Notes under the pieces: model-generated
What the model was told of the DNA's origin: nothing
Database searches by the model: none
Seen by the model: the letters and a program-made list of their open reading frames with translations, nothing else
Origin: Pithys albifrons albifrons
Lineage: Eukaryota > Chordata > Aves > Passeriformes > Thamnophilidae
Direction: 5' to 3'
Length of the DNA: 64,000 nucleotides
Assembly: GCF_047495875.1 (NCBI RefSeq)
Contig: NC_092497.1
Coordinates: 60,673,477-60,737,476 of the forward strand
Part shown: positions 48,501 through 63,300 of the stretch, one piece after another
Numbering within the stretch: the stretch's first letter is position 1
Layout of the letters: every line of letters starts with the position of its first letter
Program-made: the position numbers and the translations under genes

Positions 48501-50681
48501 GGTTTTTTCGTATTTTATTGTGACTCTGACAAACAGCATTAGCTAAGTTTCTATATACTTTATCATGTTTCTCCCCAGCCTAAGTGTTTGCTGTTTTGTA
48601 GGTTGAACTCCTCCACTGTGAAGAGGCCCTCACTGTAGTTTAGAAAACACTTCGTTGATCTACTTAATGGGTTTAAAAACATTAAAATTCATTGATAATC
48701 TTTCTCATCTCTTTTTATGATTTTAGTCCCTTTATATACTGGGTGTGCGTAACTGGTTGTAACAGGAACTAACACATGACTATTTTGGTTTCTCTGTATG
48801 AGATCCTATCAATGAGGGTTGGTCTTTTGGACCATTAAAACATTGCCCAAGAAAGGGAAGTCACAATTTTTTTTTCCCCATGCAGTTTTGTAAGAAGAAT
48901 AGCTAGTTTTGGTGATTTGTAGGGGTTTGGTAAAGGCTCTGCGTGTGTATGTGTGTGCTTATATCCTCAGAACAGAAGACATTTTTTCCTCTTTGAAACA
49001 GTCAAATACAGCTTAATTTTCACTGCCACCCTCACATTTAAAAGTAGTATAAATGAGACCTTTTTTATGTGTATTTCTTTGTAAAGTAGTTTGACCTGAA
49101 CATATACAGGTTTGAACTTTGCATAGTGAGTCTTGAAGCCTACAGTAAAGATCTTTGAACTTTGAGTCCTCTGTTGCAAAACCCACAAATATGTTTCTCC
49201 TCACCAACAAAACAAAACAAACAAAAGCAAAAACAAAAACATCAACAAAACTTGCTGCATTGAAAAGCATAAATAAATTTGCTAATCTCTGAGTAACTTT
49301 GATCCTTGAAGGAAAAATCTTCAGGGAAGTTTTGGGAGAAAGGCAGGAATGTGGCACTCTTTCCCTATTGAATCCTTATTCTTCAACAGCCAACTTAACT
49401 GCTGCTTTCAAATGGTATTACCACAACATTTAATCCAGTTGTTTTTTCTTATTTCTTACATTGTTTTCCCACCATAATGGAAGGATTCACTGCTGCCAGC
49501 ATGAGGATATAACGAGCTACTGGAAAGCAGCAGATGGAGCCCACGTGTTGTGGCAACAGTACACGAGCCTGGTGTTCAAAGGCTTTTTCGGTGTGTCTTC
49601 AATATGTCTGCAGGGCAGTCAGGTGCGACTGCAGCATATATAGCTGTACCAAAAGCAGCAACAATTTAGGTTTGTTCATACCAACAAAGAGAAAAGGATC
49701 AGCAGCCAGGCCTGGGGTATAAGGCTTGCACAGGGCATGGGTAGCCAGCCTGTGCTGAAGCCCTCAGCACTGACACATGCTTTAAGTAGATTAAATCTGG
49801 CAAAACTTATCCTGCTCTCTGTGCTCTTCCGCTTCTGTTTAGATTGTGGACATATTCAATTCAGTGTAGATGTGTACAAACAGTGTCATTTCCAAGATCC
49901 CCACTGCCTGGGGTGACTTTCTGTGGTAATGTTATGATAACTGCAGAGTTGAAAATGCTGGCAGGATTACTGGTCACTTTGATTCCTGTGTCTTTAGATG
50001 GTTATTTGTCTAATCTTACTACTTGCAGAATTTCTTGCAGATCATTATACTAGCAAATTGTGGATCTCTTAAATAAATTTAAAGGTTCCTCCATGGATCT
50101 CTTAAATTTTTTTTAAAAGGATCATATACTTATTAACTGGTGTAAAGGAGAAAATATTGGAAGTAGACAGAATGTTCTGGATTAAATTGATGGATAAAGG
50201 GGAAATCAAAATAGTAAAATTATTCATGGATTAGAGATTAAGTTTGCTGTACTAAATAGAATAAGAAAGCCAGGGACTAGATGAGGTAAGGAGATAGGGA
50301 CTAGAATTCCTGATAGGAACAAAATGAGGTCACCATTGCAGCAATAGAACTAAAGCCTTGGGGGAGAAAAGCAGGTGTGCAGACAGCAAGGCTTCTCCTG
50401 CTGGAGCATTGATCTCCAAGGAAATTGTGCCCTGGGGAACCTGGGGACACGTAATGCCAGGTGGACTGGGAGCCTGGCAACACAGTGAGAGTGAGTACTG
50501 GATAACACTGAACCCACTTTCTGTGCTGATTTTTTTCAGGGAGCTGGGACTGTAACAGAAAGTGTTTGCCATCTGCTGCAGTGTGTCCCTTTCACTGAGG
50601 GTACAGGAATCCAGAAAGAAGTTCCGGCACATCTGCTCAGGACACAGGCCAGCTGAGGTGGTGATGATAGCACCTTCTTTT
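42571..50681. other. Long intergenic stretch without recognised genes
   Basis: About 8 kb of AT-rich DNA. A GC-richer patch at 44.3-44.6 kb has no recognisable coding or repeat identity. A-rich simple tracts occur near 46560 and 49210. Confidence 0.5.
49206..49240. repeat. (AAAC)n-like simple repeat
   Basis: A degenerate AAAAC/AAAC repeat (ACAAAACAAAACAAACAAAA) in intergenic DNA. Confidence 0.85.
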
Positions 50682-50932
50682 CATAGAATAATAGAATATG
50701 CTGTGCTGGAAGGAACCCATCACTGTCATCAACATGTGTCTGAGAGCATTGACAAATGCTTCTTGAAGCTTCTGTCAGGCTTCGTGCTGCAACCACTTTC
50801 CTGGGGAGTCTGTTCAATGCTCAACCACCCTCTGGGTGAAGAACCTCGTCTGATATCTAACCAAAGTTTGCTTTGTTTTCTTCATGAATAGGTTTGTCAT
50901 CCTATCACCAAAGACTGACCAAACTTCCAGGA
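50682..50932 (-). mobile_element. CR1 LINE 3'-end fragment
   Basis: The stretch begins with the reverse-complement CR1 tail TCATAGAATAATAGAATATG and continues with CTTTCCTGGGGAGTCTGTTC and CTGGGTGAAGAACCTCGTC, all CR1 3' sequence. Confidence 0.8.
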
Positions 50933-53519
50933 CATGGGATTCTTCAATGAAAGCATTTCCTGCTGTTCAACTCCTCTGAAGCAAAAATTGCAAAAGCCGG
51001 GAAAAATATTCAGCTGAATGAAAATTTGATCTTTCCTTGTTATGATGACACTTCACTGAGTGTTCATATGAGAAGGAATCTCTTTTTTTCTCTCTCTCTG
51101 CTCCAAAGACTGCTCTCTCTTGATAGGCAAACGGAGTCTGTGAGCACGTTGAACACAGGTGAGGCTGTAATCCCAGTTCCACCTATACCAGCTGAGGAGG
51201 AAGGGAGACTACTCTTCAGAAGTAAACAGCATAGTTGTTTAGAGCATGAGACTATGGTTTCTTCAGTCCTCATTAGAGAAGGACTTTTTTTTCTGGAATG
51301 GGCTCTAGATGTTGCTGGTATCCTCTGCATTGTCTTCCCACAAGCCTTAGAGCTGTTGACACTTTCTCGTCCAGACTGTACTTGCAGGGCAACTACAGCT
51401 GGGATGTGGCCAGTCCTCCAAGCCAGGAGGCCAGACTGCTAGTGTAGCAAATTAGTAGACAGGTCAGTTACTTGTTTTGAAAAAAATTATTTTGTCATTT
51501 AAAAAGAATCTTGCCCTTGAGTGCCAGCTTATCTTTAGGCTATACAACTTAAATATTGCTGAGGTCTCCTTTTTAATGCAGTATAGATGAATGTTTAGGC
51601 ACAACAAAATCCAGATGTTACATTAACTACCAGCAGTAGTTGCTCACACATCTTACTCTCAGGAGTCACAACCACAAACTTTCTCCTCTGCCATTCTAGG
51701 TCTTCTTAGTAAAACTATTCTATAGATAATGAATGAAAGAATTTTTCTGGGTTGTTGTGTGTGAACAACACTTGGAACTGTCTCATTGTAGCTTGACTTT
51801 CTTTCTTGTCTGCTCCTATGTGAGATATTTTTCTTAATTTCCCTCGATATATAACAGAGGTAGAAGACACTTAATTAGAGACAAAGATTAACTTTGATTT
51901 TTCCTTTGAGTCACCTGCAAAGACTTGCATTTTGTGGAAGGCAATTCTAAATCAGGATTTATTTAACAGGGAAGTCAAGGTGACAAATAAGAAAGAAATG
52001 TAAAATAACAGAGTAAATATTGGTCAAATAAGTCATCAGGTCATAAGTCCTGAACACATAATGGATACATTAGTCTTCTCTGTAATGTGCTCACTGTGGA
52101 AAAAATTTATCCAGTGCCTCTCTGAATCACAAAAACAACTAATACAGAGATTGCCTGGTTACCTGTTCTAGTGTGTAACTACTCACATATGGTGGAAAAA
52201 TTATTTCTTTCTATCAAATTATATTTTGCCCTTGTTTCATATATTGCAACATGTGGTGTACTCTCCCTGTTTGTAATAAAGACAAAAATTATACAATGCA
52301 CTTGCTTTGTGCAACCTTGCACCTTTTCCCTCTTGTATCCTCCCTCAAATTTAATGTTTTAATTAGTAGAAAACTTGAGTAGATATAGAAAAGCAAAAGC
52401 CATGTCATGCTAAGCAGTGGGTTTGACTGTGATTAGATTAGGAGCTTTAAGAACACATGTAGGACCTTCACAAATCCAATTATACAGTTTAACATGACAA
52501 TATGAAAAATTTGTTCCCAACATAACCCTCATGGTCATGAATTCTGACTTGAACCATAAATCTCTTCTGAAGTAACTCCAATTCTAGTTAGTGGAACAGT
52601 AAATAAGATCTCATTTATGAGACATATGTTAGAAATATTTTAAATTTTTTTTCCATCTAAGCTCTTTTCTTTCTCTGACAGAATGAGGTAGAAGGTACTC
52701 TGCTTCGTGTTTTGTTCAGAATATAATTCAATTCCTTCTCCTGATTTTAAATTGCTTACTTCTGTATCTTCAGTGGAAGATCCTTTTTTTTCTTGTCTTA
52801 GGAAAGCTTAGATGAGTGACATTTGGTTGACCTCCTGACATCAACTGTTACAGGGTTTTTCTATCTGCTCTGCCATTTTTAAGCTAGGATGTGTCTAATG
52901 GCCAGAGCAGAAAGCATTGCAAAAATCCCGTAGCTGCTGCCAAGTAATTATGTCCCAGAAAGGACATAACCCTGTCAGCCCTGGTCTGATCTTGAGCTAA
53001 GGAGCCTTGCTCCAAGGGCTAATGAGATTAGGTATTGCAGCCTACTGACATGGGTTTCCAGACTCAACCTCATATTTTATTTACAATTTATTTACAGTTT
53101 ACATCTTACATGGATGTACAAGCTTTAGAGTTTCACCATTACAATGACTTCCCCAGTATACAAAGGATAATCAGTTATTTCACATTTAGGAGTAATTAAA
53201 GTGCACTCCTTGCCTTCTGCCTCTTAGTCCTTGCTGCTGATGTTCAGTTGTCTCTTTTCCTTGGTGTTTGGCTTAGCTAGTTTTTTTTGCTTGGCTCAGC
53301 AGGTTACACCTACACAACTGTCTGTTCCTGGGTGCCAGTCAAGAAATGACATCCTACCTAAATGCACAATAAAAGTCTCAAAGCTGCATGCAGGTGGGGC
53401 CAACCTCATCTATGATGTGTTCATGGAGTGTCCTCAGAGAGTACAGCTATCCCACCATGCTCCTGCAGCACTTACCCTGTTCCTGACTTCTCCGGCATCA
53501 CCTGGCAGTCTTTAGAAGG
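50933..53519. other. Intergenic, nothing recognised
   Basis: Unique AT-rich sequence between two CR1 fragments. The 138-codon frame at 51026-51442 shows no homology. Confidence 0.5.
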
Positions 53520-54345
53520 AATCATAGAATCATAGAATGAGTTGGGTTGGAAGAGACCTCTGAGAGCATCAAGTCCAACCAGCTTATGGCACTCAGTGCC
53601 ATGTCCAGTCTCACCTTAAAAACCTCCAGAGATGGGGAATCCACCACCTCTCTGGGCAGCCCATTCCAATGCCTGATTACTCTCTGTAAAGAACTTCTTC
53701 CTGATATCCAGCCTAAACCTTCCCTGGCAGAGCTTAAGCCCATGCCCTCTTGTCCTACTGTTGGTTGCCTGAAAGAAGAGACCAACCCCCACCTGGCTAC
53801 AACATCCTTTCAAGTAGTTGTAGACAGTGATGAGGTCTTCCCTGAGCCTCCTCTTCTCCAGGCTAAACAACCCCAGCTCCCTCAGCCTCTCGCCATTGGA
53901 CTTGTGCTCCAGTTCCTTCACCAGCCTTGTTGCTCTTCTCTGGACCTGCTCCAGCCCCTCAAGATCTTTCCTGAACTGAGGGGCCCAGAACTGAACACAA
54001 CATTCAAGGTGTGGCCTCACCAACGCAGAGTACAGGGGAAGGGTCACTTCCCTGGTCCTGCTGGCCACACTATTTTTGATCCAGGCCAGGATCCCATTGG
54101 CCTTCTTGGCCACCTGGGCACAATGTTGGCTCATGTTGAGCTTCCTGTCAATTAGTACCCCAGGTCCCTTTCTGCCTGGCTGCTTTCCAGCCACTCTGTG
54201 CCCAGCCTGTAGCACTGCATGGGGTTATTGTGGCCAAAGTGCAGGACCCAGCACTTGGCCTTGTTGAACTCTATCCCATTGGAATCAGCCCATCTCTCAC
54301 ACAGCCTTGTCACTGATCCTTGTAGTCCTCTAGGAAAGCAGGAAG
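53520..54345 (-). mobile_element. CR1 LINE 3' fragment with long residual ORF2 frame
   Basis: The 3' tail reads ATCATAGAATCATAGAATGA at 53520-53539. On the minus strand most of the ORF2 C-terminal region is still open between about 54160 and 53616, including [37 protein letters not shown] and [18 protein letters not shown]. The adjoining upstream segment (WADSNGIEFNKAKCWVLHFG) is in another frame, with the break near 54160. Long open stretches make it the best-preserved CR1 in the window, though 5' truncated and non-functional. Confidence 0.92.
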
Positions 54346-57300
54346 GTCTCTCAAGGAGACCAGAATCTGCTCCAGCAGGATCAGCCTTCATGGAGAGGGA
54401 AGCTGGGTTAAATACACATAGCACTTTATGAGCCTTACAATATAAAAGGGGACAGATGTCAGCTTCTGCTCACAGTGTTTGGCCATGTGAGACAGTAGCA
54501 AGAACATAGTGAATCCTGCCCTCTGTCCCCTCTGTGTTGTATAGCCTGCCTGTCACACAGACATGTCACTTGGCAGAGAGTTTCTGTTGTGTTGAGGAGT
54601 ACAGAGTCATCACTTACCTCTCTTTGGAAAGACTGTGGCAGAGAGAGTATTGCAATGTCTGGATGAAGCTGTGGCTGCCTGAAGCACATGCACTGCCTGG
54701 GGGGCTGTCTGGGTGACAGTTGTGACACGTGGGACACTGCAACAGGACAGAGAAGATGCAACCATTTTTCTTGTAGTACAGTTGTCAGAAGCTTATTACT
54801 CCTAACTCCCTCCTGCAAAACTTGCATTTTGGGGATAAGTTGAAATACAAAGGTATTCAGCCTCCCCCTGTTCCTGTCCTCTCCTTTCCACTGTGACACT
54901 ACATGACAGAGGCCACAAATGCTTACCCTGTTTCCGAAAAGAGCTGTTTATCTGGGATAATGGTGCTGTACTGAAGAAGGTACTCAGGACCAGTCAGTGC
55001 CATGGTGCTGTGACTACACAGACTGTGCTGTGCTCAGACCAGGCTTACTTCCTTGACCTTCCTCAGGGCAGCCTCTTCTCATGCTGTGCTTTGAGCTGCT
55101 GTTGTCTAATACAAGATATGTAAACTGTCCTGGGAGAATCCAGAATCTCCTCAATCCTGCTGAAGTGTTTCCACCACTAGGCTGCTCTTATTAGCCTGTG
55201 GCAAAGGAAGGAAGGAAGAAAGGAAGGAAAGTTTAAGAAGATAACAGACGACAGATTTACCCAATGTGTCTCTTCATGTAAATGTGAGATGATTCTTGCT
55301 AAGAATTGGGACAATCTGGAGCAAAGTCTTATCCTTTAATTGACCCAGCACCCAAGTCTATCTGTGGGTTAGAGAATGCCAAAGCAAAGTGAAAGAGACT
55401 GAGTTGAGTCATCAAGGTACTGAAACAAATTAAATTTCATGTGTCTTTAATTGTTTTCTGAGGCTTAAGCACCTACAGTACCAGTTTGGGCAGTCTAAAC
55501 TCACTGCAGTGTTTCTGCTTGGATGCCTCTTTGTCTACCCCACCAGAAAAATTAACGCTGTGTTTTGCCCTTCATGATCTCACAGTTGACTTGCAGGGAG
55601 TGTGACCCCAGCTCCTTCAATTGCCTTGTTTGGAGAAAGGCCTGCAATGCCTATTTTGAAAGTGCCTTACAGAAACTGAAAACCCAGAGGCCTCATTGTG
55701 CTCAAGTGTGTACGTAACTACAAATACCAAAAGAGCAAAACCAAACCAGATTGCAAAATACTAATTTATAGAAAACACAAAAATATGGCATACATTTACT
55801 CTGACTTAAGCAATACTTCAGGGTTAAAACTGGGGATATTTCTTAGTGCTATTATCAGATAAGAAATAAATCAGTCTACATTTGACCCAGGTTTATCAGC
55901 AGTAGTTAGTGGATAGTCAGTTCAAACATTACCTTATTAGTAAACAGAAATATTCTCATCACCATCTGAGATGGTGATTCTAATCTGGCTGATCTGGCAT
56001 TCTGAGCCAGATATTTACTCAGATAACACCTAAAATTTTGCAATACTGTTTTGACAGAAAAACCATATTTTTTAATATATCTGAAAACAGGTGCTACATT
56101 CTGGCTTTTTCTAAAAACTTGACAATAATGATAATAAAATCCATTACAACATAATGTGACACAGAACTGACCTTGAAATATTTTGTTTATTTTACATGAT
56201 CTTCTGTATTTTAAACTAGCAAAGTATTTATCCTAAATAGAACTTCAGGCAGATTTTGAGACTTTTGAATAGTGTCTCTCCGAAGCACTATTTTCTTTCA
56301 GAAAATGAGGCTTATTCACTCTGTGTATCACAGATAAGGTTTTGGTCCTCATCTATGAAAACAGCCTGATATATATTTAATATTGTCAACCTGCAGAAGT
56401 TTCCTTCAGCAATAATATTGTCTATTTGCCTCTATGAACTTCACACAACTGTTACAAAACCAACAAAAATTTTCTGTTTAAATGAATACTTCAAAAAACA
56501 GAATGGGTGACTGACACTGTACATAAATTTCACCACCTTCTCATCTACATTGCTATATAAACATATGACTTTCTGTAATGACATAAAATATATTTTACTA
56601 ATAGTATATAATGCTATCTAACTCGTTAAAATTTCTGATTAAGTAACAAGTTAATTTATGGCCAGTAAAGGTCATAATTGCTCTAGCTTAGCACTTCTGA
56701 TTTATGTCTGGCTTAAACCAGAACAATTAGGACACTGCAAAAAGTTTATACAGCAGCCTTTGAACCAGTAAAACTTTCAATAAAAGTAGTCAGCAGGATG
56801 GGTGAGACTCATCTGATCTTATTCTGTGGGTTGCTTACTAGGCTGCCTGTACTAACCGAAAAATTCATTGTACATTAACTTTATTTTCTGCTTTTCCTCC
56901 TGAACACCGAGTGTGGGCTGTTGTGGCAGAGTGAGATGTTGCTTCTGATAATGTCTGTCCTATACACATTAAATACAGTGACTTTCTAGAGGTGGTTTCT
57001 AATGGTCCTTTCCGTAGTGTGTTTACTAATAATTTGGGAAGTTTTGTTTTGTTGACCTTGAGTTGACAAAGCAGAAGCAGATAAAACAAGTTTCAGCAAT
57101 AACCACTCTATAGAAATGGTTACTTTGTAGTTTTAGTGCCTTCCTCTTTACAACTTAATCATTACAGTTTGTCTGCCTGGAGCTGTATAACGCTCAGCTC
57201 TGCATCTGTGAATAGAAATTACATAATTAAAAGCCAGGAAGCAACAGCATATTCCATCTGCACATTCACAGCTACTTTAGGTCTCTGATTTCTCAGGTGG

Positions 57301-60300
57301 AGTCCATGAGCCTTTGCTCTTCAGAAATTCACTGTGTGCAAGCATGGCATGTTCTCGGTGTAGCACTTTGGGCAGTGCCCATTCTCCTCTACTGTAGTAG
57401 TCTCTGATGAGCTATTTTGATCTGCTTGTGCATAGAAGATATTTGCCCAGGTTTTCTGGGCATCTGCAGGTCCTGCTCCAACCAGTCTGATCTTCTATCC
57501 AGAAGACCAAAATCCACTACTGCGCCTAGACATATCTTCCAAGCATGAAAAATCATATTTGCATGGACATTGAAAATGTGGTAGATCTAGATGCATTTTT
57601 TAGTTTATTAGTTATTTATGTGTGTAACAAAGCTGCAAGTAGCAGCATTACTTTTCTCCTTTTGAAGTATTTTCTCTTTGACCTGAAGTCTGTTTAAAGG
57701 GAAAGCTACCTGAAGCCACTTTTTCCATGGATAGGACCTCTATCTGGCAGGCAGTGCAGTAACACAGCTGTACTATCTGACTTTCTACAAGTGAGCAGTC
57801 TGCAGTGGAACTGGTTATTTTAAATGGAGGAGGTGAGTCAGTGCTTCGCTGAACTGTGGCCAGGACACTTGGAGCATTGCAGAACTCAGCCCCTGTTCTC
57901 TTCGGTTTGATATTTTGTCAAATTCAAAATGTGCCAGTTGTGCATCAAGTTTGTAGTACAATCAAATTGCTCCATAAGAAGCAGCCAGTTATTGTCTCAT
58001 ATATTCAAGGGAGTTTTTCAAGGTCTGATTGAGAACTTGATGTGGAAACATGCCTAATTTTCAAATCAGCATTTTAAACAAATAAGTTTCATGTGCTTTA
58101 GACCACTTGTAGTCATCTTAAACATATGACGATTACTGTGTTTTTAGAAGTTAGGAAAAAATATCTTTCTTCTTGACAGAAAAACTTGCTCTCCTATTTT
58201 TAGATGAAGTATATATGTTTACATAACTGTCTGTGGTATTTTTGCATTGGAAAAATATTATCAACCAGGATCCCCTGAGGCATTGGGGTCCTTTGCTTGC
58301 AGCGTGCTTGGACTTCAGCCACCTCTAAATCATATTGCATGACTGTAGGTAGGTAGACCTGAAAGCAAATAAATCTTTTCCATGCATACATGCTTTGGAG
58401 CATCAAGAGAGCAAGGGGAGCTGTTAGCTCTCAACCACACATTTTTTCAGTCATCTACTTTCATTTTCCCATCATAAGTCAAGAAGATCTGAAAAAAAAA
58501 TGTAAGAAAAAATGAGCTGTGGCTAGGCAAATTTGTCAGAAGTGTGACAAAAAAGTGAAGTAATTCTTCCAACACTATTACACAAAACCTCTGACTTTTG
58601 TTTAGCTTTCATTTCAGATAATGTTAAGAGGAGGAGATATGTCTTGTCTCTGGTTTACCAAGTAGAAACTTGCAGGTAGGTACTGTACTCGAGTCTGGCA
58701 AATGAGATTGGACTTTTGGCATCTCTTTCTCACAAGTTTGCCAAGATGGACAACTTCCTACATAACGGATACCTTGTTTGGAAAATACTTAAACTATTTC
58801 TTGGAAAGTGTTTGAAGGTCAGGGAGAGCTTTTTTGGTGTTTTACAGTATTTATTATTGTATAAGAAGGTTGTGTCCTACTTCTCATGGAGATCTGGCTA
58901 AAGACTACTGATACGCTGGAGGCATTCTTCCAGACACCAAAGAAACCCTACTGGAAACAGAGAAAGGGAGAACTATATACAGGTCCCTGTACCTGCTACA
59001 CATTTGCATTTACATTTAAGAAATAGGTACTGAAGAATTGTCCTTAAAATCCCCCAAGTATACACACACTGCATGAATTTTGGGGCTCAAAAAGAGGTCT
59101 CTGATAACACAACTTTCAGGTCATCCTGCTCTGTGGTGGTGGTGAGTCTCAGGCGGACAACCAGAAGGTGACAGAAGATGATGGTAGAAGCTGTGAAGGT
59201 ACAGGCACAAGAAAGAAATAGGAGGCTGAGGCTGAAAGCAAAAATCACAATGGCCAATATGCATGACAAAGAACAAGGAATATGTGTATCACATGTTAAA
59301 AATGCTATAAAAATATAGGAGAAAACAGGGAGGTGTCAAAGGTTGTCACAACCCCAGTCTTCCTCCACTAAGGACACCACTCCTATTTTGTCACTGCAGG
59401 TTCCCCTCAACTTGGGTAGTTAAGAAGGGCTGCTTTTTGGCTTTCTATTCAACACATTTTGGTTGTGAAGTGTCTCTACTATGTCACTGGATAATGTAAA
59501 TTCAGGCGTTGCAGAGTCCTATGAGTGTGTGTGCCTGTGTGTGTACACATGTGCATGTGTGGTTTTGCACTCCAATCTGTCCAAACAACAAAGGGATTGG
59601 TACTGTAGCCGAATAACTCAGAATCAGAAAAAGCTCAGATGCAACAACTCACTTCAATGAATATGAGAATTACAAACTTCCTCCCCACTCCCTCCCCCAG
59701 TTTCTTTGATCTCCTTTTAAAAATACCAGGCTGTCAAAACTTGAATGCACACATGCATTTATGCACATGAATAGTCCCAGCAAAGCTAAGGGAACAGAGT
59801 GCTGCCTTCTCTCCCACTCACCCACATTGGATGGAAGACCAATATCTTCTTTCTTCTGCACTTCTATAATACTTTACCTGAGCACTAGATTCACTCTTTG
59901 CTTGCTGTTTTCTGCCCCACGTACATATACATTGCACAGAAGAATGCAGTTCCAGTCCAGTTAATTATAATTAATTGAATTGCTAGAGAACTATCTGATT
60001 CAAAGAGAAATGGCCCTGCTGTAGAGAAAAATAATCAAATACATTAAGGAAGGGAAAGTACTAGAGAATGTATTAGTGTTTCTGTTTTCTCTTTTAAGGT
60101 TAGGGTTTGTCTAATGCTCTGTTTTTGTTCAGCATAAACTTAGAAGATTTCTGGGTGGAGAGAAAACAGTCCGTACAATGATGTGTGGATACTGTGGTAT
60201 TCTTGGGTTTTGGCAAAATATCTCCAAATTAATTGAAAACTTAGTTTAAGAGGTGCTGTAATTTGGACTGAAAATTGGGATGTAATAATTAGAAAAGTAC

Positions 60301-63300
60301 TGACTTGAAATTTTAAATGTTATGGGGTGAGGGGAAACAAAACAAGAAACCAAACAGAAAAACCCCAACAACTCTTTGATATGGTTCATTTTATGTCTTC
60401 TGAAAGGTATTCTGTGCTTGCACAGTAATTGCTTTCCTACATCATCACAGGGCAACAGAATTACAGTGCTGCAGTTCTGAGGTTGTCCTAATAATTTCAC
60501 ATTATGTTTACCCATGGTAGAAGTTTAAAGTAGTCCTTACCTTTCTCTGAACCCAAACTGGTAAAGCAGTCAATAAACTGCCTAAAGTTCATGGAAGAAA
60601 AGCGTGGGTAGTTACATTAAATCCAAATTATGTCCCTGGCAGACTATAAACCTGTGTCTTCAATCTACTGGAAAAGTATAATCAGATATGTGCTACTCAC
60701 CTGGAGGTGGCCTCCTCATCTTCTTAAAATTGTCACCACTAACAGTAGTGTAGACAGGAGGTGGAGGAGCATAAATATGAAGGCAATGTGTAGTACAGAT
60801 GCTCAATTTAAAATGAAAAATAATTACTTTGGTGCAAATCATCTTTTGGAAAAATTATTGCTTTTTGAAGTATGTAGAGCAGGCCCTGTGAGTGACACAA
60901 TCTGATAAATTCTCACACGTGCCATATGTTAAGGCCTTGATTCAGAAACCCCCCAGAGGCAAGTTTTGAGAGGCAGATAATTGCAGAACTGGATGATTTC
61001 TCCCTCTTTCCAGTTCTTCCTGAGTTTTCAACAGACTCAAAACAATTTGCAGAAATAGGTCAAATTTGCCAGTGACCTTAAATTAAAAGCACTCCCACAA
61101 GTATAACTAGGGAGCAAGAATCAATCTGCAAAGAATTATGTTAGTTATAATTTGCCAGTGCCAAGTAGCTGCATATTTAATCTGCAGTAGCTTCAAACAC
61201 CAGGTTAATAATATTCTTATGATGAGCAGCAGCATTTCAAAGTCAAAGAAAAGCCTGTTAGAAATTTAAGACGGGGCTTTCTCCATACCTTGCTCACTTT
61301 CTCCCTCAGATTTCTCTGTAGAAGACTCTTTCAGTCTACACTATTCTCTGCAAACACACCAGCATTGTACAAAGCAAGACAAATAGTCTGTTGGCTGCAG
61401 AAGTGAATATTCACTTTGTCTTTTGCTGTAGTTTGGATATAAATACTGGGAAAACATGAAGTAGAGCGATTCTAAACCGCTGCTGGCGACATGATTATAT
61501 GAATGGATCTAAGCCACAGGTGAAGGAAACCAGACAGACATTCTTTCAGGTCTGGTCAGTTCAGATTTAAGTGAAAGAATTGTACTAAAAAACAATTTAG
61601 TGATTACTATATATTGTAAAGAAAATACTGGATGGAATGTTTCTCTTGTAACCTCATTTTGTGTTCCAGACTGTTGGGATAAAATACCTTAAGGCTATTG
61701 GAGCATTCATAAGGATGAACCATATGAGAATGTAGAGAATTCCCTTCATAATTACACATTGCTTTTTTTTAGCAATTCATTCACATTGTAGCCAAAGCCA
61801 GTAAGTTTAGTTTGATGTTAATGCATAGGTACTAAATCTGATCTGAGACCTAATTAGCTGAGTGCTCTCTCTTAGAGTAACTAGATGCAGATGCATTTGA
61901 TAGCTGTGCAAAAGCATGCTGATAGAAAGCATTTTTTTCTGCCACATTAGGTCTTTCCTTTTATCTCCAATAATGAAAGTAACTGAACTCATAAAGTGGA
62001 GTTAAAATTTAAAGAGGCACTCTTTGATGGTGATCCTCTTATCTACATGAAAGTCAGCTCTGTAAACCTTCCTAAATTCTTGGCTTCACCTCTGAAAAAG
62101 AGTTCTTACAAAGTTTTCTTTAATGAAGTTTATAAACAGCTGTGTTCACTCAAAAATGAGGAAAACCATGTGACATAAACACTTTGAAATTCACAGAACA
62201 GGGAAAAGCTAAGTAATTAACATAAACTCCAGTCACGTAATAGGGAAAACAAAAGTAATTCTCAATGTCAAATTTTCCTTAGGCGTGGTTTTCAAACACA
62301 AACACAAAACAAAACAAAAACCTTATTTTTACTTCTTTACTAGCATAAAGAATAATTTTTATTTCATTTTAGAACTGAATGTACAATTTCATATCTACCC
62401 ACTGCTTCATTTTGACTGACCCCATAAATGTACTAGGGGATCATCAATCTTTAGGATTAAGCAAGAGTGATTCCCAGAAACAGATAGGCACTTCTTTATT
62501 CAGTACAATGCTTAACCAATTATTGCCTTTTAAATGTACATGAATCACTAAAATCCTCCTGACAATATGATGTTAAGCAGCTGATGTGCCAGAGTTAATA
62601 GGCAGAATATAGATGTCACAGGCATGCTTCTAAAGGGTGATCTAATGCTAACATGAAATTAAAAACTACTTTGGGGCAGATAATTATTCTGGTGTCTTTG
62701 TGTGCCTTGACAAAGTATGAGGCAGCTTGAGTGCTACCAGCTGAGCCCAGAGAAATTGTCCTTAGCCTGGTAAGTGTGGTGTTGTGTGCATTAGGAGCAG
62801 CCTTGCAGATACACATCTGCTCCCATGTCTCTTCTCCAAAGGTATGGCAGTTACAGGCTGCTTGTCAAGTGGTTTATGCCCATACAGTAGCCTGTGCTAC
62901 CTGATAGTACTCGGAAACGTGAAGATTATTTGTAATAGTCAAATAGTAAGAGCTCTGAAGCAATGGGGTTTATGCATAAATTACATGTGCCTTGATTTTC
63001 ACTGTTTCCAACTTGGTCTGAATAGGATTTTGGCAGCTGATAGGGACATTTAACTTGTCTATGGGACCCCTCAACAGCCTCAGAGTAGAAAGCTCTACCC
63101 AATGATCCACCCACTGCAGTAATAACCCATCCCAATGTCACTTTATGAGCTAATATGTGGTGTTGTGAGGCAGAAATAATTGAAAATAAAATAAGGCTTT
63201 CTCTAGGCATCTTGACAAGCTTCTGGGAGTAGAGGTGTCTAACAGGGTGGGCCAGAGGGTACCTGGAACAGGTGGCACTACCATGCTCAGCCCAGCACTG

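Noticed and set aside
51026..51442. 138-codon plus-strand frame
   Set aside because: No homology, and an overlapping antisense frame is equally open, so it is most likely chance.
53547..54155. Plus-strand 202-codon frame
   Set aside because: It is the antisense shadow of the CR1 ORF2 fragment.
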